The translations under genes and the position numbers were made by a program. A stretch of 64,000 nt of DNA from the NCBI GenBank assembly GCA_033558025.1, contig JAUCEF010000018.1, positions 930,001 through 994,000 of the forward strand. The letters are read 5' to 3'. The notes beneath the pieces are model-generated. The model did not search any database. It was not told the origin of the DNA and was given only the letters and a program-made list of their open reading frames with translations. This DNA is from Phytophthora sp. 'mugwort' (Eukaryota; Oomycota; Peronosporomycetes; Peronosporales; Peronosporaceae). Shown here piece by piece: positions 53,001-63,439 of the stretch (positions within the stretch are counted from its first letter, which is position 1; the number at the start of each line of letters is the position of its first letter).

Positions 53001-55177
53001 ATGAACACACCAAAACCACTTATCATTCAACCTGAAAGTTACAGGGTGCAGAATACCGTTATGGCGAGCTTGGGGTTGAACGACGACGACGCTGCGCTGT
53101 ATACGCTCGCCTATTTTACGAGCGCCTGGGTGGAGCCCGTGGACACGATCGTGCTGCCCAGGCTGCGTGCGGTGCTGGACGGTGTCAATGCGCTCGACCA
53201 GCAGCACCAGCTCATCGGACTGCTGGAAGTTCGTCGGACGGACGAGGATGCCGGCGATAGTAGCGGCAGTGGTGACACCAAAACGCAGCGGCTCGAGCCA
53301 TCGTATGTGATTGCATTGTAATTATTGCGATGATGCTTTTATTTACGAATTAGTATTATAATGTAGAACGTTCCGGTCGCTGTGCAAGCACTTCAACGTG
53401 ACAGATCTGCCTGCGTGTGTGCTGCTGGACGCCCATGGTCAAGCGCTGTCCACAGGGTCGTGGAGGGCGCTGCAGGTGGGAGATGACATTACGCTGATTG
53501 CAGTAAACGCAAGATTGTGACTGAATTCATTCGTGTTGATGTGAAGAACGAGCTCCGTCAGCTTGAGGGCGAGGAGGACAATGCAGTACCGCCATCAACT
53601 AGTTCCGAGTCAGCATGTGAGTGGCAGCTCGAGGATGCACTTGTTGACGATTTACGCTTCATCTGATTACTGACTTGTGTTCATTTACTCGCCGTTACCA
53701 GGGAAGCTGCTTGGCGAACTGTTGAAAGACAAGAGGGGTCCTACCACTGCCTGGGAAGCTTTTCAACCGCTGAGGGAAGTTAATGTTGCTGTACTGGGTT
53801 CAAATATCCCCCACTCACTCGAGGTGAACGACCAAACGCTTGTCAAGATGCGCGAAGAAGCTTCAGAGTTGTTTGAAACGGGACAATTCTCCCCAGCTGC
53901 GTCAAGATTCGTCAACGTCTTGCTGCATTGTCCGACGTGTACGAAGTCCAGTTTCAACCTCGCCGTCGTTCTGCAAACAATTGGTACGTGAAATTCGCGT
54001 TAAAGTATGAATTTGTTCGGTGTTTTACCACTCCCGAAAATTGACCTCTTGTGGTCTTGTCTATTAACTTTGAGTAGGTGAAACATACTTCGCTGTGGCG
54101 TGCATGCTGCGCGTCGTCGCGCTCGACGATAGTGACTCCGTTGCCCATACAATCCTCAGGTACGTGATAGGTAGCTATCATTGCTGAGCACGTTTGCAGG
54201 CTATTTACTCAGTCATGACTACCCCCTACAGATCGGTATACTACCCTGAAGAGCCCGACCTCGTCGTTGCTGGTTATCACTTCATCCTCTCAGCTAATCT
54301 TGGGAGCCATGTTCGAGCAGTGCACTCGCTCGCAACACTTGAAGGGGCAACCACTACCAAGACTGCCGCCCCTGCGTATGTTGCGGAGGTCTTTGACGAG
54401 CTTGCAGATAGCTTTGAGGAAAAGCTGGTGGCACATCTCGAGTACCGTGTGCCCTGGCAACTTGTCGAGGCTCTGCAAACTCTATCTCCTCCCGGCTTCA
54501 TCCCGAAGGACTCTAACACTGAACCGGAGTGGGTTGTAGCGGATGTTGGATGCGGCACCGGCCTATGTGGCCGCCTTCTTCGTCCGCATGTGAAACACAT
54601 TACTGGGGTAAGGAGGACGATCTGTTACTTGGAAATCCTTAAAACACTATTCACTTGACGTTTTCGTTTTGTATTGTGGTGTAGGTGGACATCTCGCCCT
54701 TAATGATAGAGAAGACGCAGGCCGAGGGCAGTTACGACGAGCTCCAGAGTACGTGTGTTCGTCAGGCTTATTTGTTGTTCTGTAGCTGACCGATGACGTT
54801 CATTTGTAGCGGTCGACATTGTGCCATTCCTGCAGTCGTGCGCGGATGAATCCTTGGATCTTATCATCTCCGCTGACGTGTGGATATATGTGGGTGCATT
54901 GGAGCAAGTTTTTGAATTGAGTGCACGCAAGCTCCGAGCCTCGACGGGTTGGATGGCTTTCTCCATCGAGCTATTACCTTCTAGCATCATGGAAGATGGC
55001 GAAACTTCGGTGGGCTTTCGCTTGGCTCCATCAGGCCGGTTTCAGCACTCGCACAAGTACATAACTTCTCTGGCTTCTCGATGGGGGTTCTTTGTCGCTG
55101 TAAAGGAAGATACCAGTGTGCGCAAGGAGAGCGGTGAACCCATTCCAGGACGCATCTATCTCCTCCACCGAGCATAA
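53001..55177 (+). CDS. Thioredoxin-like/TPR/class I methyltransferase fusion protein
   Basis: Eight exons (53001-53302, 53367-53475, 53547-53616, 53702-53983, 54078-54159, 54232-54607, 54685-54748, 54810-55177) give 550 aa in a continuous frame. Residues ~20-137 look like a nucleoredoxin/thioredoxin fold (LYTLAYFTSAWVEPVDTIVL; LPACVLLDAHGQALSTG), but the CxxC position reads WVEPVD, so no redox cysteines. A TPR-like segment (FETGQFSPAASRFVNVLLHC) follows, then a SAM-dependent methyltransferase: EVFDELADSFEEKLVAHLEY, motif I VVADVGCGTGLCGRLLRPHV, VDISPLMIEKTQAEGSYDEL and SLDLIISADVWIYVGALEQV. The methyltransferase half resembles bacterial TPR-methyltransferases. The 53476-53546 intron has an unusual GAAG acceptor; if it were not spliced, the first two exons would end at a stop at 53520 as a separate small protein. 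Confidence 0.65.
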
Positions 55178-55410
55178 CTTGATCTAAAATCAAGCAAATT
55201 AAGCTTTCGAACAGCAAAAACAGGTTATTAATAACCATTCCGGTGCTTGCAATGCCCACCACAGTGGCAATAGATAATTATTGGTTAGTGTTTGACTGCT
55301 GCGCTGCTTTCTTTCAAGGCTACAAACGAGCGTCGTTACTGTTACCGGTGCGCTCTCGTCTCAGCGCTAGCTTTAATACGTACAATCACCAGCACACGCG
55401 GTGTAGCTGG

Positions 55411-56583
55411 TCATGATCGTACAGAACCAGGTTGTGTCATTGCCCCTGTGGTGTGAGAAGAGCTTCCAGATGCACTGAGCACGACATTGTTGGCCTTGTC
55501 GGGCTGCATGCCCATCAGCTTGAGCAGTGTCTCACGGTAGTTCCACGAAAGCACCATCTGCCGGATTCGGTCACCCTTGAAAGTGAAGAAGGACTTGCCA
55601 CTGATGCACACCTTCTTGTGGCGCGGCTGTATGCCGAAGATCGGGAAGATCTGTGTGCCGCTGAAGGTCCACGTGGCTTTCATTTTCTCACTGCTGCCTT
55701 CCTCTCGCTGGATGATGTACTCCTCCATGATTCCGTCGGGGAAGGCGTCGAGCAGTAGGCTCCAGTGCGACAAAACAGCCTCGACGCCGTGCAGACCCTC
55801 CGAGTAGTCTGGGCTGATGAGCGTCACATCGTGATCGTACACGTTGTCGGCGATCTCCTCCAAGTCTTCGACGCCTCCTGTGTTCCAGGCTTCCAGAATG
55901 CCGTGCAGAATGTCATACCTCCGTCGGTAGATCTTCTCCGCCTGATCATTGGCCTCGATCTCGCTCTTGATAGCGGCTTTGTGCTGTCTCTTGGCCTTCT
56001 TGCCAATGTGAGCGTGCTGCGCAGCGGACAGTCTGTCCGTCTCCCCTCGGAGTCTGTGGAGTTCTGCTGTCTTCCGTTTACGATGGCGATGGACCACCGA
56101 TTCCGTCGGCATCGTCGTCGGCAGCGTCAGAACGTGCAGCGGCTCCTGCTTGCACTCCACGAGGCTCTGCAGCTCGGCGCCGCCGAAGCTCGTGTCGAAG
56201 CCCGCGGCCTGCAGCATATTAAGGTCCTGCTCCTGCTCGTAGAGAAAATCTTGGTCGATTGCGAAGATAGGCGAGTCCGGCGTGGCGTTGAAAGGCTCGA
56301 GGAAGTCGTCGGCCGTAGCCAGCAGGAACTGATCCAAGCCACCCAGGTCCACGTCGACGGCAGTGTCCACGCCCAGGAGCCCACCCGAGACAGCACCGAA
56401 GCAGTCGAGCGTCTCCTCCCACTCGCGCCACTCACAGCTCGGCGTGCGGCGCATGGACGAGGGCAGGAACGTGGCGGCCGCGGCGCCGGACGCCACGTTA
56501 CCGGGCGCGCCGGCGGCAGTAGAGGAAGAAGAGGCGGCGGCGGGAGCCACATCCAGCGGGTGCAGAGGCGACGAAGCGCGCAT
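55411..56583 (-). CDS. bZIP-like protein with C-terminal SnoaL/NTF2-like domain
   Basis: 390 aa, intronless. The N-terminal ~150 residues are Ala/Ser- and acid-rich, like a transactivation region. A basic segment, HRHRKRKTAELHRLRGETDR (about residue 165-185), with a following leucine-spaced helix and a second basic patch (GKKAKRQHKAAIKSE), resembles a degenerate bZIP. The C-terminal half (about 220-370) has the alpha+beta pattern of a SnoaL/NTF2-like fold (YDILHGILEAWNTGGVEDLE; VEAVLSHWSLLLDAFPDGIM; GKSFFTFKGDRIRQMVLSWN). bZIP or basic-region proteins with such a domain are known as an oomycete peculiarity. DNA binding is inferred; the basic region is not canonical. Confidence 0.6.
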   Translation of the reverse strand: MRASSPLHPLDVAPAAASSSSTAAGAPGNVASGAAAATFLPSSMRRTPSCEWREWEETLDCFGAVSGGLLGVDTAVDVDLGGLDQFLLATADDFLEPFNATPDSPIFAIDQDFLYEQEQDLNMLQAAGFDTSFGGAELQSLVECKQEPLHVLTLPTTMPTESVVHRHRKRKTAELHRLRGETDRLSAAQHAHIGKKAKRQHKAAIKSEIEANDQAEKIYRRRYDILHGILEAWNTGGVEDLEEIADNVYDHDVTLISPDYSEGLHGVEAVLSHWSLLLDAFPDGIMEEYIIQREEGSSEKMKATWTFSGTQIFPIFGIQPRHKKVCISGKSFFTFKGDRIRQMVLSWNYRETLLKLMGMQPDKANNVVLSASGSSSHTTGAMTQPGSVRS

Positions 56584-57957
56584 AATATCGGCAGAAGCAG
56601 GCAGGGGCTGGAGCTTCTTCCTCCTCTAAGGCAAGTGCAAGAATGCCATCGTCCATCCTGGTGCAGCGCGCACTTCAACCATGCGAGTGGTGACCTTTGC
56701 TGTTGACCTTGGCGTGTCAGCAATGGAAGCGGCCACGCGGTTGTAAATTCGTGGTAATTATTGCGTTCTGATTGGTGGATATAGCAGCAGATAAGGCTAG
56801 TTCTGCGATAGCAGCCAACCGGAAAAATATGCTGCCCTGATCCTGCACATACCGGCGGTTTACGTTTACATGCCGCGATGGGCCATCCGAGTGTAGCGAG
56901 TGTAACGCTCTGACCCTCGTGGGCCAACAGTGTGGCATCGGCGACCGTCGTCGAACTTCGACTCGGAGCGCTGTATGGGCCGTCACCTTCGGTCTGTTGT
57001 GCCGGCGCTTGTTGGAACTTGGAGTTATACACAGTTGCATGGAGCTCAATCAGCGCCCCTTTATCTTTACGGCAACTTCAATAAGCGTCTCCATCATAGA
57101 CACGTTTAACACCAGGACCGCTGAAACCATGTGATCGGATATTGTCCGGGTTTCATCAGGCAAGCAGTCGGCTTCAGCAATTGACACGTCCGCGTCATGA
57201 TGGCTACATGCTGCTCAGAAGACAAGGGACTAATTCGGAAGCAAATACTGTACTCCTGGATCTTCGGCTGCGCGAAAGCAGTACGCCAAGTGGGACTCAA
57301 CCAACCTCAATGTGTTTGTCCTGAGCTAATGCAACTGTCGCCGAGCGTCGCCACGTTGCAAACAACGATCAGTGTGTGGGGTGCAGTGCGCACTCGGGGT
57401 GGTCAAATGCGTTGCATTTGTCCTTTGTGCGATCACCAAAGTTCGGGCCTCCGCCGTTTCGCTTCGGCTTGTCCGTCAGAGGCAGGACGCGTACTCGCCA
57501 CTAAAGCGTTACGTGCTGTTTGATGCTGTACACCAGGACGCGCACTGGTTCTGCAGCTCCAAGGGTGGTCGTACGTAGACCTGAGGACGATGCGCTCGTG
57601 CCAATATTAAGTCTTACGGTCAGTGCGAAGATATATGGCTGTGACTTCGCGTTGAGCTGACGCTGAATTCAAGTGGTGCGTTATACTGCAGGTTTGAAGC
57701 GGTTCGTCGTCGCGATCAGGTTCCCAGCGTAACCTCATTGCTAGAGTGCAAGCAAGATTGCGCCGCTTCGCGATTTGAGATCCGCACTCGGATTTGTCAA
57801 AACTAAGTTTTATTTCCACCAATCCCATGACGTCAATCTTTCAGTCCCTCTATAAAGCGATCGAGCTTCATATTCAGCGCGTTAAGTCCCACGTGGCGAT
57901 ACCAGGTCGCTTCCTCGCGGCGTCTCGACGGCGCCTCTCACCTCTTGAGACACGGCC
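56584..57957. other. 1.37 kb intergenic region, promoters of two divergent genes
   Basis: Holds the upstream regions of the bZIP-like gene (leftward) and the SEL1L-like gene (rightward). Several CCAAT/ATTGG boxes occur (for example ATTGG near 56772). The SEL1L-proximal part has a CCAAT, a TGACGTCA, a TATAAAG and a CCACGTGG motif (separate entry). A 108-codon frame at 57197-57523 has no recognisable content and is not called. Confidence 0.45.
57819..57896 (+). promoter_or_regulatory. Candidate SEL1L promoter: CCAAT, CRE, TATA and CCACGTGG motifs
   Basis: Within 78 bp: CCAAT at 57819-57823, TGACGTCA at 57828-57835, TATAAAG at 57851-57857 and CCACGTGG at 57889-57896; the ATG follows at 57958. 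TGACGT and CCACG are cores recognised by unfolded-protein-response bZIP factors in other eukaryotes, which suits an ERAD gene. This is motif reading only; oomycete UPR elements are not established. Confidence 0.4.
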
Positions 57958-60312
57958 ATGGTTCATATGCTCCGTCATTCGATCGCTCTACTCTCTGTCG
58001 TCGCGATCGCGACCTCCGCTGCCTCTGAATCCGCTCCACAAGGCAAGAAACAGCACCAACAAGTCTTCACAGCAGACGACACGACGAATCGTGCCCCAGC
58101 GCCGTCCGAGGGCCACGTGAACTCGCAGAAGATCGTGTCCTATGAAGTTCAGCCAGATGGCTCCGTCTCCAGTAAGCAGCAAGTTCTAAATTCGCCTACA
58201 GCCGGCAGGACGCAGGTCCGAAGGGAGGAGGACGGACACTGGAGAGTCTATGACGTCGGCCACGAGGCCCAGAGCAGCGCATCCGCGGCCTCTACACAAC
58301 AGCAGCTACAGAACGATCCAATTGCCGCACAGGACGCAGAGAATCTTTTCCGTGTGGATGAGGACGCAGCTTACGATGACTGGAAGGCGGACAGCTCATC
58401 GAAGCTGTTCCTGGACCCGTCCGACGCTTTCGTGGCTCTAGAGGATCGCATTACAGAAGAAGGACACACTCCAGAACTAGTGGGCGAGTTGATAAAGGTG
58501 GCAGCCACTCGTGAGGTGTCCGACGACCTGGAGACGGCGGATGACTGGGCCTTCGCAGTGACAAAGCTGTCGTTCATGCAGCTCTTCGAGCCCAACGCGG
58601 AGTCGTCCGATGAGCAGCCATTTATTGACGCTATTCACAACCTCAACATCGCTGCAAAGGCAGGAGTGCAGTCGGCGCTGGGTATGTTAGCAATGCTAGA
58701 TTTAATTGGTGTGTCGGATCCTGAGGAGCTGAAGAATCCGAGTAGTCATCCGCTTTCGCTGCAAGAAAGAAGAGCACGGGCGGACACGGCGTTGTCGGGT
58801 TTATCTGATACCCGTGATTTTATGTCGACGTTAGCCAAGGCGTACGGCATTTTATCTGGTAGAATTCCAGTGTCGAAGAAGGATACACGAACAGAGACTT
58901 TTACCGATTCAGAGGCAGTATGTGAAGCAGCGCTGCCGTTATTTCACAAGTGTGCGGAAGAAAACGTGCATATCATTGTCGAAGAAGGTGGCGAGCGACC
59001 CGTTGAGATCGTACGTCTCTCGGACGAACTGCTCGATCCTTATAGTGGTGGCTTCTTTGACGAGTACGGAGTTAATGGACCTGATCCGCAGCACGACGAG
59101 AACGAAGCGCTTCATGAGTTGGAATACTACCGCACGATAGCGAACAACCCCATGGATGAACAGTATCCACGGGCGATGCAGCGTCTAGGCGAAATTTATT
59201 TTTTCGGCAACCCTGCAGCCCATGTGGCAGCTAATCACGCACTTGCAGCTCAATACTTTCGTCAAGCAGCAGACGCCGGTGACCCACTAGCCCAAGCCAA
59301 CTACGGCATGCTTCTTGCTAATGGAATGGGTGTCGATCAAGATGTGCCGCAAGCGCTCGTGTATTTCAATTATGCTGCTCAACAGAACCAAGCATTTGCA
59401 TTCCATGGTCTGGGTGTGCTGTATTTTACTGGAAATGGTGTGCCTCAGAACGTGACCCGTGCTCTCGAGTACTTTGAAGAGGCCATTGCGCTAGGATATG
59501 CTGAATCACACTCGTTTCTAGGCTCTGCCTATCTCCATGGTGACGGTGGTATATCGATCGATTACAAGGAAGCCTTTGCTCATTTCCAGGCAGCTGTGGA
59601 TGGCACAGGCGGGCAGTCGAGCCAAGCGCTATTCAATCTGGGCGTCATGTACTTTCAAGGCATTGGAACACCACGCTCTTGTATCACAGCATTGCTGCTG
59701 TTCCGTACAGTGGCTCTACATCCCGATCTCATTTCTGGTCTTCCGTTCTCGCTCATTAAAGCATATGAATGCTACAAGAAGGGCGACTATCTGCGAGCAT
59801 ATTTGCATTACCGGTTAGTTGCGGAGCTGGGGGATGAAGACGGACAATGCAATGCCGCTTTTTTGCTTGAGCACCATGGCGACGGGATCCTCAAGTGGCG
59901 CTGGCTTGGACTTGCGAAGTTGATTAAAGACTCGAGTAATCCGTCGCTGCATGAAGCCTTCGCTTTGTACTCGCAGGCTGCGGCATTAAACGACTCGGAA
60001 GCTATTCGGAAGACGGGGGCTTGCTATCATGAGCCTTGGATTGGAGTGTGTCCGAGCAACCACACGCGTGCTTTGGAGCAGTATCAACTCGCCGCCGAGC
60101 TAGGCGACGCACAAGCTGGTTACCACTGCGGTTTGATGCTTCTGATGGGCGACGGTGTCCCACAAGACCTCAAGGCAGCTCGAAGTTACTACGCGGGTTG
60201 CAGCGAAGCTGTATTCCCTGCGAATGTACCGTGTGCTCTTGTGCTTACGGGGCTTGACATCTTACAAGGCGTGGAAGCAGTTATTCATTGGGTATGGGCC
60301 TCATCAGACTAA
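57958..60312 (+). CDS. SEL1L/HRD3-like ERAD adaptor (Sel1 repeats)
   Basis: 784 aa, intronless. A signal peptide (MVHMLRHSIALLSVVAIATS) is followed by ~100 polar residues and then many Sel1-like repeats, e.g. QAANYGMLLANGMGVDQDVP-like units, FAFHGLGVLYFTGNGVPQNV, ALFNLGVMYFQGIGTPRSCI and AGYHCGLMLLMGDGVPQDLK. This is the layout of SEL1L/Hrd3, the ER-luminal/membrane partner of the Hrd1 ubiquitin ligase in ER-associated degradation. The usual C-terminal transmembrane helix is not evident: the protein ends VEAVIHWVWASSD after a short hydrophobic stretch. It might be anchored by Hrd1 binding alone, or a final exon is missed. Confidence 0.85.
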   Translation: MVHMLRHSIALLSVVAIATSAASESAPQGKKQHQQVFTADDTTNRAPAPSEGHVNSQKIVSYEVQPDGSVSSKQQVLNSPTAGRTQVRREEDGHWRVYDVGHEAQSSASAASTQQQLQNDPIAAQDAENLFRVDEDAAYDDWKADSSSKLFLDPSDAFVALEDRITEEGHTPELVGELIKVAATREVSDDLETADDWAFAVTKLSFMQLFEPNAESSDEQPFIDAIHNLNIAAKAGVQSALGMLAMLDLIGVSDPEELKNPSSHPLSLQERRARADTALSGLSDTRDFMSTLAKAYGILSGRIPVSKKDTRTETFTDSEAVCEAALPLFHKCAEENVHIIVEEGGERPVEIVRLSDELLDPYSGGFFDEYGVNGPDPQHDENEALHELEYYRTIANNPMDEQYPRAMQRLGEIYFFGNPAAHVAANHALAAQYFRQAADAGDPLAQANYGMLLANGMGVDQDVPQALVYFNYAAQQNQAFAFHGLGVLYFTGNGVPQNVTRALEYFEEAIALGYAESHSFLGSAYLHGDGGISIDYKEAFAHFQAAVDGTGGQSSQALFNLGVMYFQGIGTPRSCITALLLFRTVALHPDLISGLPFSLIKAYECYKKGDYLRAYLHYRLVAELGDEDGQCNAAFLLEHHGDGILKWRWLGLAKLIKDSSNPSLHEAFALYSQAAALNDSEAIRKTGACYHEPWIGVCPSNHTRALEQYQLAAELGDAQAGYHCGLMLLMGDGVPQDLKAARSYYAGCSEAVFPANVPCALVLTGLDILQGVEAVIHWVWASSD

Positions 60313-60451
60313 GGCTTGGATAGAAGACGAATGATAAGTTATTGGCAAGCGCTGTAAAGCGGGCATTTCTGTCTATTCAGCTCGTTTATCCACAGCATTC
60401 TTCTGTGCTAGGAAGGATGGAGCAACATGCTACACGGGCTCCGCTGTTCGT

Positions 60452-63439
60452 CTACACGGTATCGTAAGCTTTTTCATCGCTATCCCACGAATGTTTCCTC
60501 TTTTTTTGCTTGAAACCAGCGGCGATGGATGCCGAGCGCATTGCTCCACGCAACTTGCGTACTTGCCACCACTTGCGGATCTCATCGAAGATCAGCACAC
60601 TCGAAGCGATACAGCAGACATACACCAAGTCTCCAAGCGTAAGTGCCTCAGTTTGGAATGTAGCTTGAAGTGGCGGGAAGTAGATGACCAGCAACTGGCC
60701 TACTAGCGACGCCCCTACTGCGTACACGAAAAACGTGTTGGAGAGAAGACCGATCTCGAGGATGGACTTGTCATCTGATCGGCAAGAGAGAGCGTTGAAC
60801 ATGTCAAACATGACAAAAGTAGTGAAGCTCAAGGTACGATCCCGCTTGCTAATCGTGCCATCATCACTAAGTTCCAGCCAGAAGACGTAGAGGGTACCAC
60901 ACACGATAAAGCACGCTGAGGTGAGCACACGACGAAGCATCGTACGTGTGATTATACTGGCGTCCTTGGAGCGTGGACCTTCCTTCATCACATCATGGTC
61001 TACCGGCTCCACGCCCAGACTCTGCGCTGGGGGCCCATCCATGATAATATTAATCCACAGAATCTGCATGGCATTCAACGGAGACGGGAGGTTGAACAGC
61101 GTCGAAAACGCGATCAGACAAAGAGCCGAGATACTCGTACTGAGCTGGAAGCGCAAGAAGTGCTTAATGTTGTGGTAGATGGACTTGCCTTCTTCCATCG
61201 CGCACAAGATCGTACTGAAATTGTCGTCCAGTAGAATCATATCAGCTGCCTCTTTTGAAACATCCGTGCCGTTCGTACCCATAGCGATGCCAATGTCTGC
61301 CGCTTTGAGCGCAGGTGCATCATTCACGCCATCACCAGTCATAGCCACCATCAGTCCAGCCTCCTGGAACGCTCGCACAATCTTCAGTTTGTGGTGTGGA
61401 GATGTCCGATAAAACACGCACGTCTTTAAGATACGCTGCTCCAATTCTACCATGTCCATGATCTCCAATTCCTGTCCAGAAATCACCAGCTCATCCACAG
61501 CTTTCCTTCTCTCCTCGTCGCAGTCAACACCCCCGAATTTATCGTTAGAAATGATGCCAACCTTCATAGCAATTGCAATCGCTGTCTCTTTGGAATCACC
61601 CGTAAGCATAATAGTCTTAACACCGCTAAGCGACAGCTCCAGCACCGACTTTTCAACCTCAGCACGAGGCGGGTCCGAGATACCAACAAGTCCTGCGAAA
61701 ACCATGCCACGGTCCGAGTGTTCGCCAAAAGAAAGTGCCAAGACACGAAGTCCACGTGCCGCCATCTGTTGAGACGCCACAAAGATCCGCTCACGGTCTC
61801 CTGGAGTCATCTCCTTCTCGCGACCGCAGTTGTCCTCAATCTTGTCACAACGCGACAGAATAGCCTCCGTCATACCCTTTAGATGCCAACACGATGGCCC
61901 ACCGGATGGCGGCTCGCAGCACACAGCCATCCATTTCTTTTCCGAGCTGAACGGTACTTCACTGACACGGCGGAACTGCTGAATAATAGACGGGGTAATA
62001 CCTACTTTCTGCGCACAAAGCAACACAGCCCCCTCTGTAGCCTGGCCCAGCACCTCTCGGTCCACAATAGTCGCGTTGTTGCACAGTGCACCAGACAACA
62101 AGCAATGGTAAACATGAGGGTGAGACGTCTCCGTAACTGACTCGCCACGCATCGTGACGGCTGAGCGTGCGCTCTTCATCATTTCCGGTTGGGAAATCTG
62201 CGAGGCTGATCGCTCTCGCTCGCCGACGCCATTCACCTCGGCTGTCACACTCTCGAAAGGGACAAAAATCTCAATTACCTCCATCTTGTTCGTCGTGATC
62301 GTCCCCGTCTTGTCCACACAGACCACGTTAATGCATCCAAGAGCTTCGACGGCCGGGAGTTTCTTCACAATAGCGTGGCGCTTTGCCATCTTCATGACAC
62401 CAAATGCCAGCGTGACAGTCACGCAGATAGGTAGACCCTCTGGGATGGCAGCCACAGCCAATGATACACCGATCTGCAGCATGGTAAGCATCCCTTTGTG
62501 TTGAATCACGCCGACGACGACAATCACAGCGATCACGGCCAATGAGAACATACTCAGGTGTTTGCCCAGTGTGTCCATGCTGTGCTGCAGCGGGGTCTTG
62601 CGCTCTTCAACGCTGTGCACCACATCAAAGACCTGTCCAAACTCAGTGCGCGATCCAGTACCAACCACGACAGCGCGTCCACGACCTGCACGCACCAATG
62701 TGCCCATATATATGACGTTCTTACGCTCAGCGACTGGATGCAGATGACTATCAGCAATTGGCGCTGTAATTTTGGACACGGGGGCGTTTTCCCCCGTCAA
62801 ATTCGACTCATCGACTTCCAGATCCACGGCTTCGATCAGTCTCGCGTCGGCTGGAACTCGGTCTCCTACATCCACCACCACAATGTCTCCTGGCACTAGC
62901 TCTTTGGCGAGCATGTCCACCACTGCCCCGTCTCGGAGTGTTTTGCACCGCGGTGGGACCAGCTCTTTAAGTGCTTCCAGTGTCTTCTCGGAGCGATATT
63001 CCTGTACGAAAGCAACTGTCACGACGATGGTGATGGCCACAGCAATGGAGATGGCGTCATCTGTATGACCCATGGCTACGCTCACGACGCCCGAAGCCAT
63101 GAGCAGCATGATGAGCGGATCCTTGAACTGGCCGACGAACTTGACGAGGATGGACTCTTCCTCCTCACCTTCCAGTTCATTAAGCCCACACTCGCGCTGC
63201 CGCTCACGCACCGCCAGCTCACCGAGTCCGTAGGTGGTGTCCACACGCAGCTCACGCGTCACCTCCTCGTGGGTGCGGGAGGACGCCTGGCTCAACACAC
63301 CGCCTTCTAAACTGAGCAGCGACAGCGACAGGCCCTGGTCATTGGCGAGCGACAGCGACGGCGTCTTGAGCGCGGGGGCTACGAACGACGCATCAGCCTC
63401 GACTACTGCGATTTCCACGTCGCCGGAAAGCGTTGCCAT
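60452..63439 (-). CDS. SPCA/PMR1-type Ca2+/Mn2+-transporting P-type ATPase
   Basis: 995 aa, intronless. P-type ATPase motifs are all present: the actuator DESNLTGENAPVSK, the phosphorylation loop CVDKTGTITTNKMEV (Asp near residue 374), LKGMTEAILSRC in the nucleotide-binding domain and MTGDGVNDAPALKAADIGIA at the hinge. KDPLIMLLMASGVVSVAMGH, ISIAVAITIVVTVAFVQEYR and AIPEGLPICVTVTLAFGVMK match the secretory-pathway (SPCA/PMR1) branch rather than the SERCA branch. The IPEGLP motif in M4 carries the ion-binding Glu, and NIIMDGPPAQSLGVEP follows in M6. It pumps Ca2+ and Mn2+ into the Golgi. It converges on the SEL1L-like gene; both serve the secretory pathway. Confidence 0.95.
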   Translation of the reverse strand: MATLSGDVEIAVVEADASFVAPALKTPSLSLANDQGLSLSLLSLEGGVLSQASSRTHEEVTRELRVDTTYGLGELAVRERQRECGLNELEGEEEESILVKFVGQFKDPLIMLLMASGVVSVAMGHTDDAISIAVAITIVVTVAFVQEYRSEKTLEALKELVPPRCKTLRDGAVVDMLAKELVPGDIVVVDVGDRVPADARLIEAVDLEVDESNLTGENAPVSKITAPIADSHLHPVAERKNVIYMGTLVRAGRGRAVVVGTGSRTEFGQVFDVVHSVEERKTPLQHSMDTLGKHLSMFSLAVIAVIVVVGVIQHKGMLTMLQIGVSLAVAAIPEGLPICVTVTLAFGVMKMAKRHAIVKKLPAVEALGCINVVCVDKTGTITTNKMEVIEIFVPFESVTAEVNGVGERERSASQISQPEMMKSARSAVTMRGESVTETSHPHVYHCLLSGALCNNATIVDREVLGQATEGAVLLCAQKVGITPSIIQQFRRVSEVPFSSEKKWMAVCCEPPSGGPSCWHLKGMTEAILSRCDKIEDNCGREKEMTPGDRERIFVASQQMAARGLRVLALSFGEHSDRGMVFAGLVGISDPPRAEVEKSVLELSLSGVKTIMLTGDSKETAIAIAMKVGIISNDKFGGVDCDEERRKAVDELVISGQELEIMDMVELEQRILKTCVFYRTSPHHKLKIVRAFQEAGLMVAMTGDGVNDAPALKAADIGIAMGTNGTDVSKEAADMILLDDNFSTILCAMEEGKSIYHNIKHFLRFQLSTSISALCLIAFSTLFNLPSPLNAMQILWINIIMDGPPAQSLGVEPVDHDVMKEGPRSKDASIITRTMLRRVLTSACFIVCGTLYVFWLELSDDGTISKRDRTLSFTTFVMFDMFNALSCRSDDKSILEIGLLSNTFFVYAVGASLVGQLLVIYFPPLQATFQTEALTLGDLVYVCCIASSVLIFDEIRKWWQVRKLRGAMRSASIAAGFKQKKRKHSWDSDEKAYDTV

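Noticed and set aside
53001..53520. Separate small thioredoxin-like gene ending at the stop at 53520
   Set aside because: A 71 bp intron (53476-53546) removes the stop and keeps the frame into the methyltransferase exons. I keep this as an alternative only.
57197..57523. 108-codon plus-strand frame in the intergenic region before the SEL1L-like gene
   Set aside because: Starts at an ATG but shows no family, no splice partners and atypical composition.
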